DNA of 64,000 nt from Baylisascaris procyonis (Eukaryota > Nematoda > Chromadorea > Rhabditida > Ascarididae), in NCBI GenBank assembly GCA_037389465.1, contig JAZARR010000172.1:62001-126000 (forward strand), read 5' to 3'. The notes beneath the pieces were generated by a model that had not been told where the DNA came from, did not search any database, and saw only the letters and a program-made list of their open reading frames with translations. Positions 39,601 to 50,297 of this stretch are shown here, in pieces; the stretch's first letter is position 1; each line of letters starts with the position of its first letter. A program made the position numbers and the translations under genes.

Positions 39601-42600
39601 AAAAACTCCTGCCTCTTGAACTTCAAGTCATCTATCAGCTGTTAAGTCAGATCACCTTATCACTCAATGAGCCAAAAAGCTGTTACTTGCGAAAGCGTAA
39701 ATTGCTATTCACAGTCCTTGATCGAACACAACACTTGGCTTGCAATAGTACCGCTTATGCAAAAATTCAACCATATTCTCTTATCAGCGGATAAGCAAAC
39801 AACTTGCCCCAATGACGTCAAATTTGGTACTCAGATTTTTGGAGCTCAATGCAAACCTAACAACATGAAAGCTTTGACCATATCAGTCCCTATCACCTTG
39901 TCAGTTAATGAACCATGGATCCAGATTGTATTCTAATTTGATTTAGTGCTCCTCATTTGCAAGAGGACTCGGTTCACAAAAAATTTTGCTATTATCGATT
40001 TCCGACTTATCAGCTTATCAGCTGATAAGTCGGAAATTACATTGTGCGGGTATTAAACTCTTAGATATAGGATTCTTTAGCTGAAAGCAATATTTTTCCG
40101 ATATAGTTTTTTTTTTTTGCTTAATTCACCAAATATATTTTCCGATCTTTTTTTTCAATCGAATTGATTTTCCAGTGAATAATTCTTGCTTTATCTAAAC
40201 ATCTTCTTTTCCCTTCTTAATTCAAAGCGCCATTCTTTATCATTTAATCATTTCTTTCATCTAGTTATATTCTCATCGTTTAATTTTGGTTCAACTTTTC
40301 TATTTTTTGAAGTATAAAATATCCTTGTTTTTGTTGTTCAAACTATACTTTCATGAAGTCTATATCCCTCACATTATCACTGTTGCATCTTTAGCATCAA
40401 GTATTTCGTATAGCTGAGGCCATAGATAACCTCAGGTACACTGATGGGTATTTCTTATATTCGAGTAGATGTAAAAAATGACCAATGCATCTGCATGAGT
40501 TTTTATTAATCTACTATCATGCGGGTTATGCAGTAACCCATCTCTCATCGGTAATGACATCACACTACAAAATAATATCACACATCACAAAGCTATGTGC
40601 TAAATGAGAAAAATATCTTTCATTAGCATGCGTCTCGAGAGCGTTTAATGAAGTTTGAAAGAAACAACAATATAAACAAACAGCAATTGTCGGAAAATAC
40701 TTCGATAACCTTTTATGCGTTGATTAGGGGTTCTCCATTTGCAAAACACAATATATGATCACTATGTCTGTGTGTGTGTGTGGATGTACCTATTTGCCTT
40801 TTTGTCTGTCGTTGCTTCAACTCGAAAACCATAGAAACTGGAGCTGCGAAATGTGGTTGGAGGATGACCTTGTTCTCCACCTTTCCTATTGACCCATCAA
40901 CTTCTGAAACGATTATTGACATTCAAAAGTGAAAAAAATTGCACATATCATCGACCGAGTGATACATTACGAAAATTTCGACTCAAATTTGTACAAATCG
41001 CCTGCTCTAATAATTTATGAAGACGTTCTTGAGGGTATTCATTAATTTTTGCCAACATATCAAGGTGAACGGAATTAAAAAATACGTTTTGTTTACACAA
41101 GCAGTTGTGATTAGCATCGAATACGTTTTTTTTTAGCAAGATAAAGATGTACGTGCGTATTCAACGGAAATACACGAAAAAAAGCACAAAAGATTTTTTG
41201 ATGCATAAAAGTGCATAAAGCGAGAAAAAAATTGAAGCAAAAAGTCATAAACTTGTTGAAGAAATATAGAATTATATGTCCACTAGCAAGCTAAGTGCGC
41301 AAAGTATATGATGCTGTATATGGCCTAAGGAAGAAATGAAAGTTTTAATACGTGTTTGTCAAATTTCAACTAAACATTAGCTAATTTCGTTGTATTTTGA
41401 TAAGCAAAGTTAAGGTCAACTTGAAATACATAAATGTATAATACTTTTTCTTTTTAACTTTTAGAGTCTTAGTAGAACTAATAAAAATAAATTCGCTCCC
41501 TACATCACAATGTCACAGTTTAACAAGTATATCTATGTTTATTTTGTTGTTTTGCTTTATCAGAACTTAGTAATATCAAGAAAAAGTACGGTTTCTTATA
41601 AATTCATTATTAATGCTACATTTCGTTCTTTTCTATTATAAAAAAGTAAATTTTTTTTTTAATTTTATTCTTTTGGCATTTGGTTCTTTTCTTTTATAAA
41701 GACTTCGAAAATTGACTCATAGAGAGATTTCGGAGGCCATTGGAAAGAGTTGAATGTTGTGAACTATGTATGTTTTTTATGAAATCTCAGCGTCAAAAAT
41801 CCCACTGCTCACCATTGCTCACACTATTCAAATTTAAATAGCGATAGATTCAAGAACGAACAGATTCTACTAGAATTTATTCAATTGAAGTTTCCAGTGA
41901 TAAGTTCAATTGTGAAGAAATTGGAAGTTTTTAGGCAGACGCGGAACTTATTAGAAGTGTTATACTTCATGAAACGGATTGTCTACCGTTCAGTGATCGT
42001 CTTTATTATGCACTCAAAAATCTTTGGAACGACATCAATGTACAGAAAGCATATGAGAGGCGTAACGAAATACAACTTAATGACAGTGCCAAATAGTAAG
42101 TTGAAGATTGTTTTTTGTGTTTTTATGTTCGAATATTAGGTTAAAGTAGTCATAGAATATTGTTGTTGGATGTCAAGCAGAATTGCCGCAATCAATTTTT
42201 CATGGCATTGCAGGTGCAGTGATGGCATATAGCCAAATCAAACATTCAAGCCCCAGATCACTTGTATGCGATTATAGGCTACGGGAAAGATTTACTTGAA
42301 GGGAAAATGGGGGAGGGGAATGTCATTTGAGTGGACAGATGGGTCAATAGAAGAGCCGCTAAAATACGTATTTCTTATGAATGGCCAGATAGTGAGTCTC
42401 TATCCGACTTCGATGAAATATTCTGCTTACTCATAAGCTAGCTATCCCTCCGCAATATCCCCTTCCCTCTTCCCTGACTGAACAACGCGCTGTCCAGCTA
42501 CAACTTCTTCAGGTCGATATGTAATTAAGCTCTCTGGAGAGCACTTCTAAAATAATTTAGAATTTTAAGAATGAGTCGATGACTTCAAAATCTCCAAAGC

Positions 42601-45600
42601 ATTGTTCTATCGAAAGTGAATCTATATTTGCTGCCACAAAAATAACAAAAATTCGTTAAACCAATGAGATGCTTAAATTACAAATAAAGAAATTCAACAA
42701 AAATCTAAAGAAATCTTCAATATAGATTTGATATTTCCTCATAAAGCAGCAAATATTCTGAGTAACACATCCGGCTATTGCATCGATTGGTGATGCGAAT
42801 GATTGCAAATATAAAATACGATCGTAGAATACAATTTTCCTCATCGATCCGACATATCTAGTAGCGAAATATTACCACTGAGTGTTAAACGGCAGCTTAA
42901 TGACCGCAGATATCCAAAATCAAGCAACTATTGGAAAAGTTGCCTTTTTGATCTTACTTGGTTTAAAGTTGGAAAATTTTCGGGAAGGCAATACGCTACT
43001 TTTCTCCGTTACGCCACTTTCTCCTTCTCCTTTCTGGATGAAACTTTCCCCAATATTTTCGTCCAATTTGAATTCAACGCCTTTGAGAGACTAGACCCAT
43101 CATTTAACCGTTTGATGTCTTTTCTAGCAAAGGATCGGCCTAAGAAGGATTGTCGAATTTCATTTTCTGCATATTTGAAAATCTAATGCAAAACATTTTT
43201 CACATCTAAGGAACGCTCAATTACTTCTCTTGTTGAGTGCGATTAACGCTATCAAATTCCACCTCAGTTGCTTATTTTTGAAGGATAACTAAACGCTCTT
43301 ATATGCCACAAAACTAGTGCGATCATTCTGCTATCATTTTTACCTTAGGAATATTCCCATCATTTCTGAATATTTAAAATTCATCTAAAAAGTTTTGGTC
43401 GTGATAGGATCCTATTAACAATCAGCATTTCTCTTGTTTTATAAGCTTTCCATTTTCATTTCTTTCTTTCGTCGCCTTTCTTTCTTCTCATTTCGACGCA
43501 CTATGGAAATATAATCGATGCGTTAAAAGAAAGGAATTGCATTCCGGGCCCTAGGAGCAAGTTTACAAGTAATAATCATGTTATAGACTTGAAGCAAATT
43601 TCCTTATAATTTTGCAAGGGCGCGGTCCCCACTCGTAAAATTCGCTTGCTGTTACAAGCAGTACTTTCTTTTCAGAAGGATTTTGGTCTCTGTTAGGACT
43701 TGAACTTAGGCGCTTTAATTACGAAGAGAACTCATCGGTGCCGAAAATGATAAAATTAAGAATTATATGGCTATTTTTTTCAAAGCGCATCGCAAAATGG
43801 ATCTAAATATCCATTCCATAGGGACATAGAAATCGGGATAGTGAATGGGATGAATAGGTCCCTTCAGATTTCAACATTTATTATCAGTTTGGTCGAGTTC
43901 CGATAGCTATATAAAGAAACTGTAACTATATTGCAGTTTTTTTGATTCGCTTGATCGCCTTTATGAGCCGAATTTTATGCCCACAACGCAAGATGTACTC
44001 ATGACACGAGTGCCAACAATTGGTGTTAGTGAAGTACGGTATACGTATAAAGATATTGATTTCAGGTTGGTTTTGCTTTCGTTAGAGGTTTTTAAAACTT
44101 GACTGAGGGCACTACTGAAGGGAATGATCCATTTTTTGATTTGATACTATTCTTGAACATTCGAGACCAAAAAAAAAATATATGAATGAAAAATTCCGGT
44201 ATTTTTCAGAAGCTTTTCAGGGCTAAAAAGTGAAGTTTCGTAAAAACTCTATAAGATTTTGTCGTTTAAACGAAATTCCTTTAAATTAAAAATGTTCATC
44301 ATTGTGCTTTAAATATACACTATTCAAAAACGCATATATTCGATTACAACTAGCAATAAATTGTTTGTTAAATATATAAATAAATCACCATTGATATTTG
44401 CATATCCACTTCGAAATCAATTTTTTAAACCATTTTAAGAGTGCCCGACTCATCAAATTTCAAAAAATTGCTCTAAAATCATTACTATTGTTGTCTATTT
44501 AAATTTCAGTACTGACTGCTTGCAGAGTAAAATCGACTTAGAAAGTAAAATTATTGACAATGGAAATGTACTATTCTGATGATAGCTTAATGACGCAAAA
44601 TCTCAACAGTACGGTGATTAAATATTCGAGGATCACTATGAACGTCATATCATTTGAACAATACTGAACTAATGGATATTATTCCATTCATAAAATTTTT
44701 GTACGAACAGCATAAAAATTATTAGCCATTGTTTGAATAATCGTATTGTCTATTTCGGTTCTATTTTTCATGAAAACTGTCATTCATTTTGAATTATTTT
44801 CACGATAGTGGGATGGGGGTTTAATTGAGAGAAACTGTAGTTGGACGCTATTACGATAAATGAGGAATGAAGGAAAGAAGAAAATTTCTTAAAGGATATT
44901 CGATGTTGGTGGTCAAAAATCGGAGAGGCGGAAATGGATTCATTGTTTTGATAATGTGAACGCAATTTTATTTATTGTTGCGATATCCGAGTATGATCAA
45001 ACGTTACGAGAAGATGGCAAAACGGTTAATAATTTCTATTTTATCATTTCCGTTGATAATTGATAAGTTAAGGTGATATGATATTATTTGCTGTAGAAGC
45101 TGATAACAGGAAATTTTATTTTATAATCGAAACAAGAGTTGATTAGTATGCCCCATTTGAGGATTTTCTTTCTAATTTATTCGCTTTCGTTTTTTTCGCT
45201 GCCGCAAATATGCAGATTTATTGATGGATCTGAAATTTTCCATAGGGGAAAAGTTATAAAATCGTTAAAATGTGGAATGCAAAGAGTCATTCGAATCTAA
45301 AACTTGGAGTTGCATAATTTCAAGTAGGACATCATAGAATAGTTGATTTTCTTTTGCAATATCTATATCCACAAGAAACGTTATTATTCACCCATAAATT
45401 GCGCTATTGTACAATAGAATTTTTTGTTTGAGATAAGAATAATAAAAGCATATTTAAAACTACTGCTTTTATCATTCTCTCATCAGTGAGAATCATCGTC
45501 AACTTCTCCCATTTCCGTCCTCTCATTCTTGATCCATATTCCATTGGGAATCTAAAACGAATCCACTACATTCGAAATGAATTATTTAATAATTTTGGGT

Positions 45601-46976
45601 ATTAATTTCAGAATCGAATGCTCGACTCATTACATTTATTTCACGATGTGGCGAATAGTGCATTCTTCAAAGAGGCGTCAATAATTCTCTTTTTAAATAA
45701 AAAAGATTTATTCGCCGAAAAAATTCGACGTGTTAATCTCAATATTGCATTCCCTGAATTTAAAGGTAAACGCTTCAAATTTTTTTTACGTGAATTTCAA
45801 CAAAATTATCAATCGATTTCGAATGACATTTAACTATTCCCTATCTATCTATTATTTAATTATCTTCAACTTTTATCTATATTTACGAAGTTCTCTCATC
45901 AGTCATTTTATAAAAAAGTCTTTTTCTTCTAATTCTCTGAATGATAGCTAAATGATCCAGAAATCAATGCTTCTATAAAGTCGTTCGCAAAGAAATCACG
46001 CAAAATTTATTCCAATTTATTTCATAGAAATCAAATAAATGAGATCAATTAATAAAATTGTTTATTATTGTAAATAAATATTCTGAATGAATGTTTAATT
46101 TTATTTATTTATTTACAAAATTGCAGAAAACAATAGAAATCACATAAATCAATGTCACATCCGCTTTTAAATTATGAGCGTTCTCCTTGCGCAAAATCAA
46201 CGAAATTGCTGAAGTGCTACAACTTTTGAACAAAACAATATTATCAGTCTTTCAAGTCTTCCAATACTTTTTATATCACTGTTAAGTTTTATCTGTTTAC
46301 TATGAGATTTCCTTGTATCTACAATTATCACAAATACCATCTTATTGCTAGAGAACTGGGAACAATAAAGTTGGCCTATTGGAAGGCTCCTAATTATAAG
46401 TGCCAGTCGGGATTTTTTAGTTACGAGAGAATGGGATACTGACTTTTTAGGGTACATTGTGGTTTAGCCAACGGGAAAAGAGAATTGGAAGGCTTTGAAA
46501 ACATTGAAGAAAAGACAAGCGAAATTCGCAATGCAAAACGTACTGAAAACCATCCACTTGCACTATTCAGCGTTGTGTAATTAAATTTTCTACTATGGTA
46601 GGGGAGGGGAAGCGGGGAGGAACGAGAAAATGAGGGAGGAGATAAACGTAAACTAAATTTCAGAAGCTTTATTAAAGATAGATTTTCTCACTAGATAAAA
46701 TTTGCGAACTAATAACTGATGAAAATTTGAGAAATATTTGTTTCTTTTTAGTGCTAATAAATTAAAAGAGATGAAAAATTTTTTTAAGGTGAAAATGATT
46801 ATAAGACAACAACACAATTTATCGAAAAGAAATTCGATCAACTCAACGAGGATCCACACAAAATGGTTTATATGCATCTAACTTGCGCCACTGATACAAA
46901 TCAAGTGCAACTTGTATTATGTAATGCAACCGATATGATTATCTCCGAGAATATCAAACAAACCGGTGTTATGTGA
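36485..46976 (+). CDS. Heterotrimeric G-protein alpha subunit, whole gene (9 recognised exons)
   Basis: GTPase that couples seven-transmembrane receptors to effectors at the plasma membrane. Exons: 36485-36620, 37656-37698, 38206-38347, 40395-40435, 41935-42095, 43937-44065, 44895-45024, 45612-45765, 46789-46976. Present in order: N-terminal MGNC acylation site, P-loop GPGESGKST, helical domain, switch I RVPTIG, switch II DVGGQK, NKKD guanine motif and TCATDT loop. About 375-385 residues against the usual 350-360. The start is the ATG directly after an in-frame TAA two codons upstream (36479). All junctions close except exon 4 to 5. The C-terminal tail lacks the Cys at position -4 that pertussis toxin modifies in Gi/Go. 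Probably a divergent nematode-type Gi/o-like GPA; I cannot name the ortholog. Intron 1 has CA-rich repeats and intron 3 a foldback element. Confidence 0.95.
36701..36780 (+). repeat. GTCT-anchored dispersed repeat, copy 1
   Basis: GTCTGTCTGTCTGAAC, then a 50-base tail with CCGAAAAACTGCG and TTACGAAATT. It lies in G-alpha intron 1. It shares its layout with 40763-40860 and, inverted, with 34341-34440. Confidence 0.5.
37257..37505. repeat. CA/ACAT/ACGC-rich low-complexity region in G-alpha intron 1
   Basis: About 250 bases of degenerate CA-dinucleotide repeats with TACA, ACGC and TATA interruptions. Open frames here on both strands are by-products. Confidence 0.9.
37656..37698 (+). CDS. G-alpha exon 2: P-loop
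   Basis: Short exon coding [13 protein letters not shown] after the split Gly, giving GPGESGKST, the phosphate-binding loop. Most G-alpha proteins have GAGESGKST. Acceptor TTTCAG, donor GTATGT. Confidence 0.96.
38206..38347 (+). CDS. G-alpha exon 3: start of the helical domain
   Basis: [20 protein letters not shown] then [20 protein letters not shown], matching the KIIHEDGYS and VYSNTIQSI segments of Gi. Ends at a phase-0 donor GTAAAA. Confidence 0.95.
38456..38860. other. GC-richer block beside the foldback element
   Basis: Less AT-rich than its surroundings and open in several frames, including plus 38605-38832 ([20 protein letters not shown]). It may be part of a larger inserted element or a decayed gene fragment. 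Nothing is recognised. Confidence 0.3.
38956..39161 (+). repeat. Left arm of the inverted repeat
   Basis: Runs from GAAATCGATAACAGC to GCAAGTTGTTT and matches the reverse complement of 39797-40002 nearly end to end. Confidence 0.88.
39271..39290. repeat. Small hairpin inside the foldback element
   Basis: CTTAATAC, loop TAGT, GTATTAAG: a perfect 8-bp stem. Confidence 0.6.
39797..40002 (-). repeat. Right arm of the inverted repeat
   Basis: Reverse complement of the left arm. Just inside it (39780-39795) and just outside it (40015-40030) lie near-identical palindromes of the form CTTATCAGCKGATAAG. Confidence 0.88.
39998..40037. repeat. Perfect hairpin, 18-bp stem and 4-base loop
   Basis: Left stem ATTTCCGACTTATCAGCT, loop TATC, then the exact reverse complement. 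It overlaps the outer end of the right arm. Confidence 0.85.
40395..40435 (+). CDS. G-alpha exon 4: short helical-domain exon
   Basis: After TCTTTAG the only open frame reads [13 protein letters not shown] plus AG, followed by GTACAC. It corresponds to the ARQLFVLAG helix of Gi. The phase-2 end does not fit exon 5. A downstream GT at 40471 keeps the frame open and would fit a start of exon 5 at 41939. Confidence 0.7.
40763..40860 (+). repeat. GTCT-anchored dispersed repeat, copy 2
   Basis: GTCTGTGTGTGTGTG and TTGTCTGTCGTTGCTTC, then ACTCGAAAACCATAGAAAC and GAGCTGCGAAATGTGG. Located in G-alpha intron 4. Confidence 0.5.
41935..42095 (+). CDS. G-alpha exon 5: helical domain
   Basis: [20 protein letters not shown] then [20 protein letters not shown] and [11 protein letters not shown], matching [27 protein letters not shown] of Gi. 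An in-frame TAG lies right before the acceptor at 41934, so the frame must start at 41935 or 41939. The donor GTAAGT leaves TA. Confidence 0.92.
43937..44065 (+). CDS. G-alpha exon 6: switch I
   Basis: [20 protein letters not shown] then [20 protein letters not shown]. It includes the catalytic Arg (MTRV) and the Mg-binding Thr (PTIG) of switch I. Acceptor TTGCAG. Confidence 0.96.
44895..45024 (+). CDS. G-alpha exon 7: switch II
   Basis: [20 protein letters not shown] then [20 protein letters not shown]. The catalytic Gln of DVGGQ is intact. The following residue is Lys where nearly all G-alpha proteins have Arg. Phase-0 donor GTTAAT. Confidence 0.96.
45612..45765 (+). CDS. G-alpha exon 8: NKKD guanine-binding motif
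   Basis: [20 protein letters not shown] then [16 protein letters not shown], the canonical guanine-specificity motif. Acceptor TTTCAG, donor GTAAAC. Confidence 0.97.
46789..46976 (+). CDS. G-alpha exon 9: TCAT loop and C-terminus
   Basis: [20 protein letters not shown] then [20 protein letters not shown]. It ends [10 protein letters not shown] with TGA. The receptor-contacting tail is unlike the CGLF/CGLY (Gi/Go) or YNLV (Gq) endings. Confidence 0.96.
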
Positions 46977-47010
46977 TTGCTTTTTATATTGTTATGAACA
47001 AATTTTTTTC

Positions 47011-47016
47011 AATAAA
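47011..47016 (+). terminator. Polyadenylation signal of the G-alpha gene
   Basis: Canonical AATAAA beginning 35 bases after the TGA, followed by T/G-rich sequence (GTGCCTCTTTTGTG) typical of a cleavage and downstream element. Confidence 0.75.
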
Positions 47017-47269
47017 ATGTGCCTCTTTTGTGATTTGTAATGTTTAGGCAAAAGAAGCAGCATTATATGTTCGTATAGTGCGTCTTTTTTTTTTCAGCTC
47101 TTATTCTGCACCCCTTCCTAACCCCCTCTCCTCTTTCACGTCGTTCGTCTAGATGAAAAAAAGATACCGAAATTCGGTTTATGAGGCCACTATAAATTAC
47201 AGATTATATATAAGCAGCAGTGTTATCATTATTGCTTTTTGTGGCTCAACGATTGAAATTGTTTCATAG

Positions 47270-47335
47270 GCACATACACATGCAAATGCATACAAAATAC
47301 ACGTGCACACACATACACACAGATAAATATACATA
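47270..47335. repeat. Short CA-rich low-complexity stretch
   Basis: Interrupted ACAC/ACAT repeats downstream of the G-alpha gene, similar in kind to those of its intron 1. Confidence 0.7.
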
Positions 47336-47889
47336 GGGACATGCCATCAACTCGACACACTTTTGCAGCTGCGAATAGGTAAAAGCCCTTATAGTGAGTT
47401 GTTGAAAGACTCGAAAGGTGATGTTGACCAATAATTGCAACTAAAGAAATGTGATGCAATGTATTCGAATTATTGAATGAGATTAAAGGTTTCTGTTCTT
47501 GCATATCAAAAAATCACTCAATTTCAGTTTGTTTCCTTGCTTCAAGACATCCTACTAGATCCGAATCATGGTTTCCTTTTAACATTCTAGACAGAAGAGC
47601 ACAAAATTCTCTTTGAATTACTGCTCACCATATGAAGCTTATCCGAGAATTGATCGTAACATTAGAAAAGTATTACTCAAGGTGTATGAAAGAATATTTG
47701 CTCTAATTATGGCCCCTTCAAATCGTGTTTACTTGAATTACAGCTCTCTTTAGCAAAACTCTTCTCAATGAAAAGTTGTGAAAATTCCCTCTCGAATATA
47801 AAACCCATCCTCGATGTAATCGTTCCTCAAAGCAGCTCAACTGAACGGTTTCAAAGGCATGTTTAAAAACGATTAAATTTCAAACTGTA

Positions 47890-47903
47890 GGGGGGGGGGG
47901 GGG
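47890..47903. repeat. Poly(G) tract of 14 bases
   Basis: Pure G run in the interval between the convergent genes. Confidence 0.9.
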
Positions 47904-49277
47904 AGGCCTCAAACTGCAGCCTTAAACTCTCTTAGTTTAAGGAATCGTTCAGAAACCAATGTCGCGAGCAATTTAGGTTTCGGAACGTTTGCGTCGAATA
48001 GAGGCCGCATCAGTATTGAAAGATTAGGGTGTTATTAGCCTAATTCGTTTTTTTTTTTATTTCTCTGATAAATCCTAACTTCAGTAACTGAGGGGCCGCA
48101 ATCACCGAAATTCGGATGCAACTGCTCATTTGTTTACGAGCGGAAATTCAAGAATGGGGAAAAGGTGACTAATCATCGAAAACAAAAAAGACATCAATCA
48201 TTGGATGAATATGGGAGAGAAAAAATTTATTCGAATAAACTAGTTGTAAATACTTTTAATTGCTGCAATACCATTACATCTCATTCATTCAATTCCATTC
48301 AATTTCACGTTCAATCGAGTATTTTTGTATGATTTCATGTTGTTTATATCCAATATAGCCGTTCATTTACTTATTTTAACAACGAAACTTCCATTGTGTG
48401 TTGATTCCTCCAGGTAAATATTCGAAATTGTCGTTGTGCTCTTTTTTTCGATCGAATATATCCTCTATCTCATCCCTTCGTTGCTATCCTTTACGCGTGA
48501 TCTTTTCTGTTTGTGAAAAATTTGCTGGCATGTTCCTTTTGATCCGTTCTTGCTCTCTAGATTCTTTGTTGCTTCATGGCATATTCATGACTTCTGTATA
48601 AATTAAATGTGCGCACATGCGGTATTCTTTCATATGTATACAAATAAAATTTAATCAAAAAAGGTAGCAGACTTCTAAAGAAAAATAAAAATATTGATTT
48701 TTGCTTAGTGAAACGATCGAAAAAGTTCCCAAATATCACTTAAAGCGTGAAAAGTCCACTGAACGTTATAGATAAAAATTAGAGAGGATAGACTATCGCT
48801 AATTTCTCCAAACCGCAGTGAAGTGCTTTTGGAAAAAACCGGATTTTTTGATTTGGAAAATGGCATTCACTGACTCCAGCAAATCGGAATTCAAAAAATG
48901 CGGATTTCGGTCGTGAAAGAAGACGAAATCAAAGTCTGTTGAGTGTCCATGCAGGCTCCCTTATAAGCACAACCTAAGAAATAGAGCGATTGCATTTTAT
49001 GAAGGTATGAGCATGGAGACTGCGAGAGTCGAAAGCAGCACGAAGTTGAATTTTTACATCGTTTCTCCGTGCACTTTCCTACTTGCATAAGAGATTCAGC
49101 TCTAAAAGCATTACGACAAGCACCACGAATTTTGCTAATACAGAGTCACTTCTACCAACTTCCTAATGCAATTTAAGAATAACATCAGACATCTAAAGTC
49201 AGCAAAGATGTCCATCTGTCTCATAATTTGTCGACAAACTGAGAAACTCACTGATGGTATTAGTATGTTGAAATTCG

Positions 49278-49499
49278 ATGAAAATGTATGCCGTTCGTTA
49301 TTTGTTAAAAAATTTATCGAAATTAGTACGCAAATCGATCAAAAAACAGAAATCTAAGAGAATTTGGCGAATAAGTAATAATCTCAACAAATATAGAAAT
49401 AAAACTATAAACAATGAGATGATCATTGAACATTGCGTTAAATCATTGAAAAGATATGTTCGCAATTCAATTATTCGACGACAATTATTGAGAACTTAA
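49278..49499 (+). other. Small basic ORF between the convergent genes
   Basis: A 73-codon frame, MKMYAVRYLLKNLSKLVRKS ... SLKRYVRNSIIRRQLLRT, ending TAA. Very basic and richer in CG-containing codons than its surroundings. No family recognised; it could be the last exon of an unseen gene or chance. Confidence 0.22.
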
Positions 49500-50137
49500 T
49501 GACGCAATTATTAGCATCACATTGAATTTAAATTAGAGAGAGCAATTGCAATGAGGATGTCAATAAAATAAAAAATTGAAATGTGCTAAAATTCTGAATA
49601 TAATGGCTTCAAAATTCGATAGAATTAAATTTCTGAGGACTTAAAATGCCCTCTTTCAAAACGCTCATTTATTTCATTTGATCAAAAAACTACTGACTAA
49701 TATAGCGATATTCTATCTTAAATGCACATTCCTCTTCCTCTTCGCATTTTATATGCTTATGAATTTCTCCTAAAAATTTGTGCATCTCCAGTCATGAGAA
49801 ACTAGAACATTTTAAACCGAGTTTTCTATTTTGAGTAAAATAAGAAAAGCATAACAAATGAATTTTTCGACTTTTTTTGCATCTGCGCAAAAAGATAAAA
49901 ACCTCAGTTTAAGGCCAATATGGGATTCGTTTCGCTTTCTATTTGAATTTGTAGCAAAGACATATATTGCTCAATCAACTGCGATAACATTAACAGCGAA
50001 TAACAAGAAACAAGAAGCAACAAAAAATAGATAAATGAAAGTGTCACAGGTGTGCTCTTCACAGGGATCATATATAGATAGGTCTTGGCGAAAGTTTAGC
50101 GATGCTATACGTTCGCTTCAAATGTAGTGAACCCGAA

Positions 50138-50297
<160 letters not shown>

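Larger units (their letters stand above)
38956..40002. mobile_element. Foldback (long inverted repeat) element in G-alpha intron 3
   Basis: Two 206-base arms in opposite orientation, 38956-39161 and 39797-40002, with roughly ten mismatches (about 95% identity), separated by 635 bases. The interior carries an open frame on the plus strand (39357-39794) with no family I recognise. No clear target-site duplication is visible at the outer edges. Such structures are typical of foldback or non-autonomous DNA transposons. A transcript would form a 200-bp hairpin. Confidence 0.8.

Noticed and set aside
41885..42139. Open frame on the plus strand starting [14 protein letters not shown]
   Set aside because: It is the wrong frame over G-alpha exon 5; the homologous frame reads [13 protein letters not shown].
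43680..43730. tRNA-like T-loop string (GGACTTGAAC)
   Set aside because: No matching T-stem, anticodon arm or acceptor stem could be folded around it.
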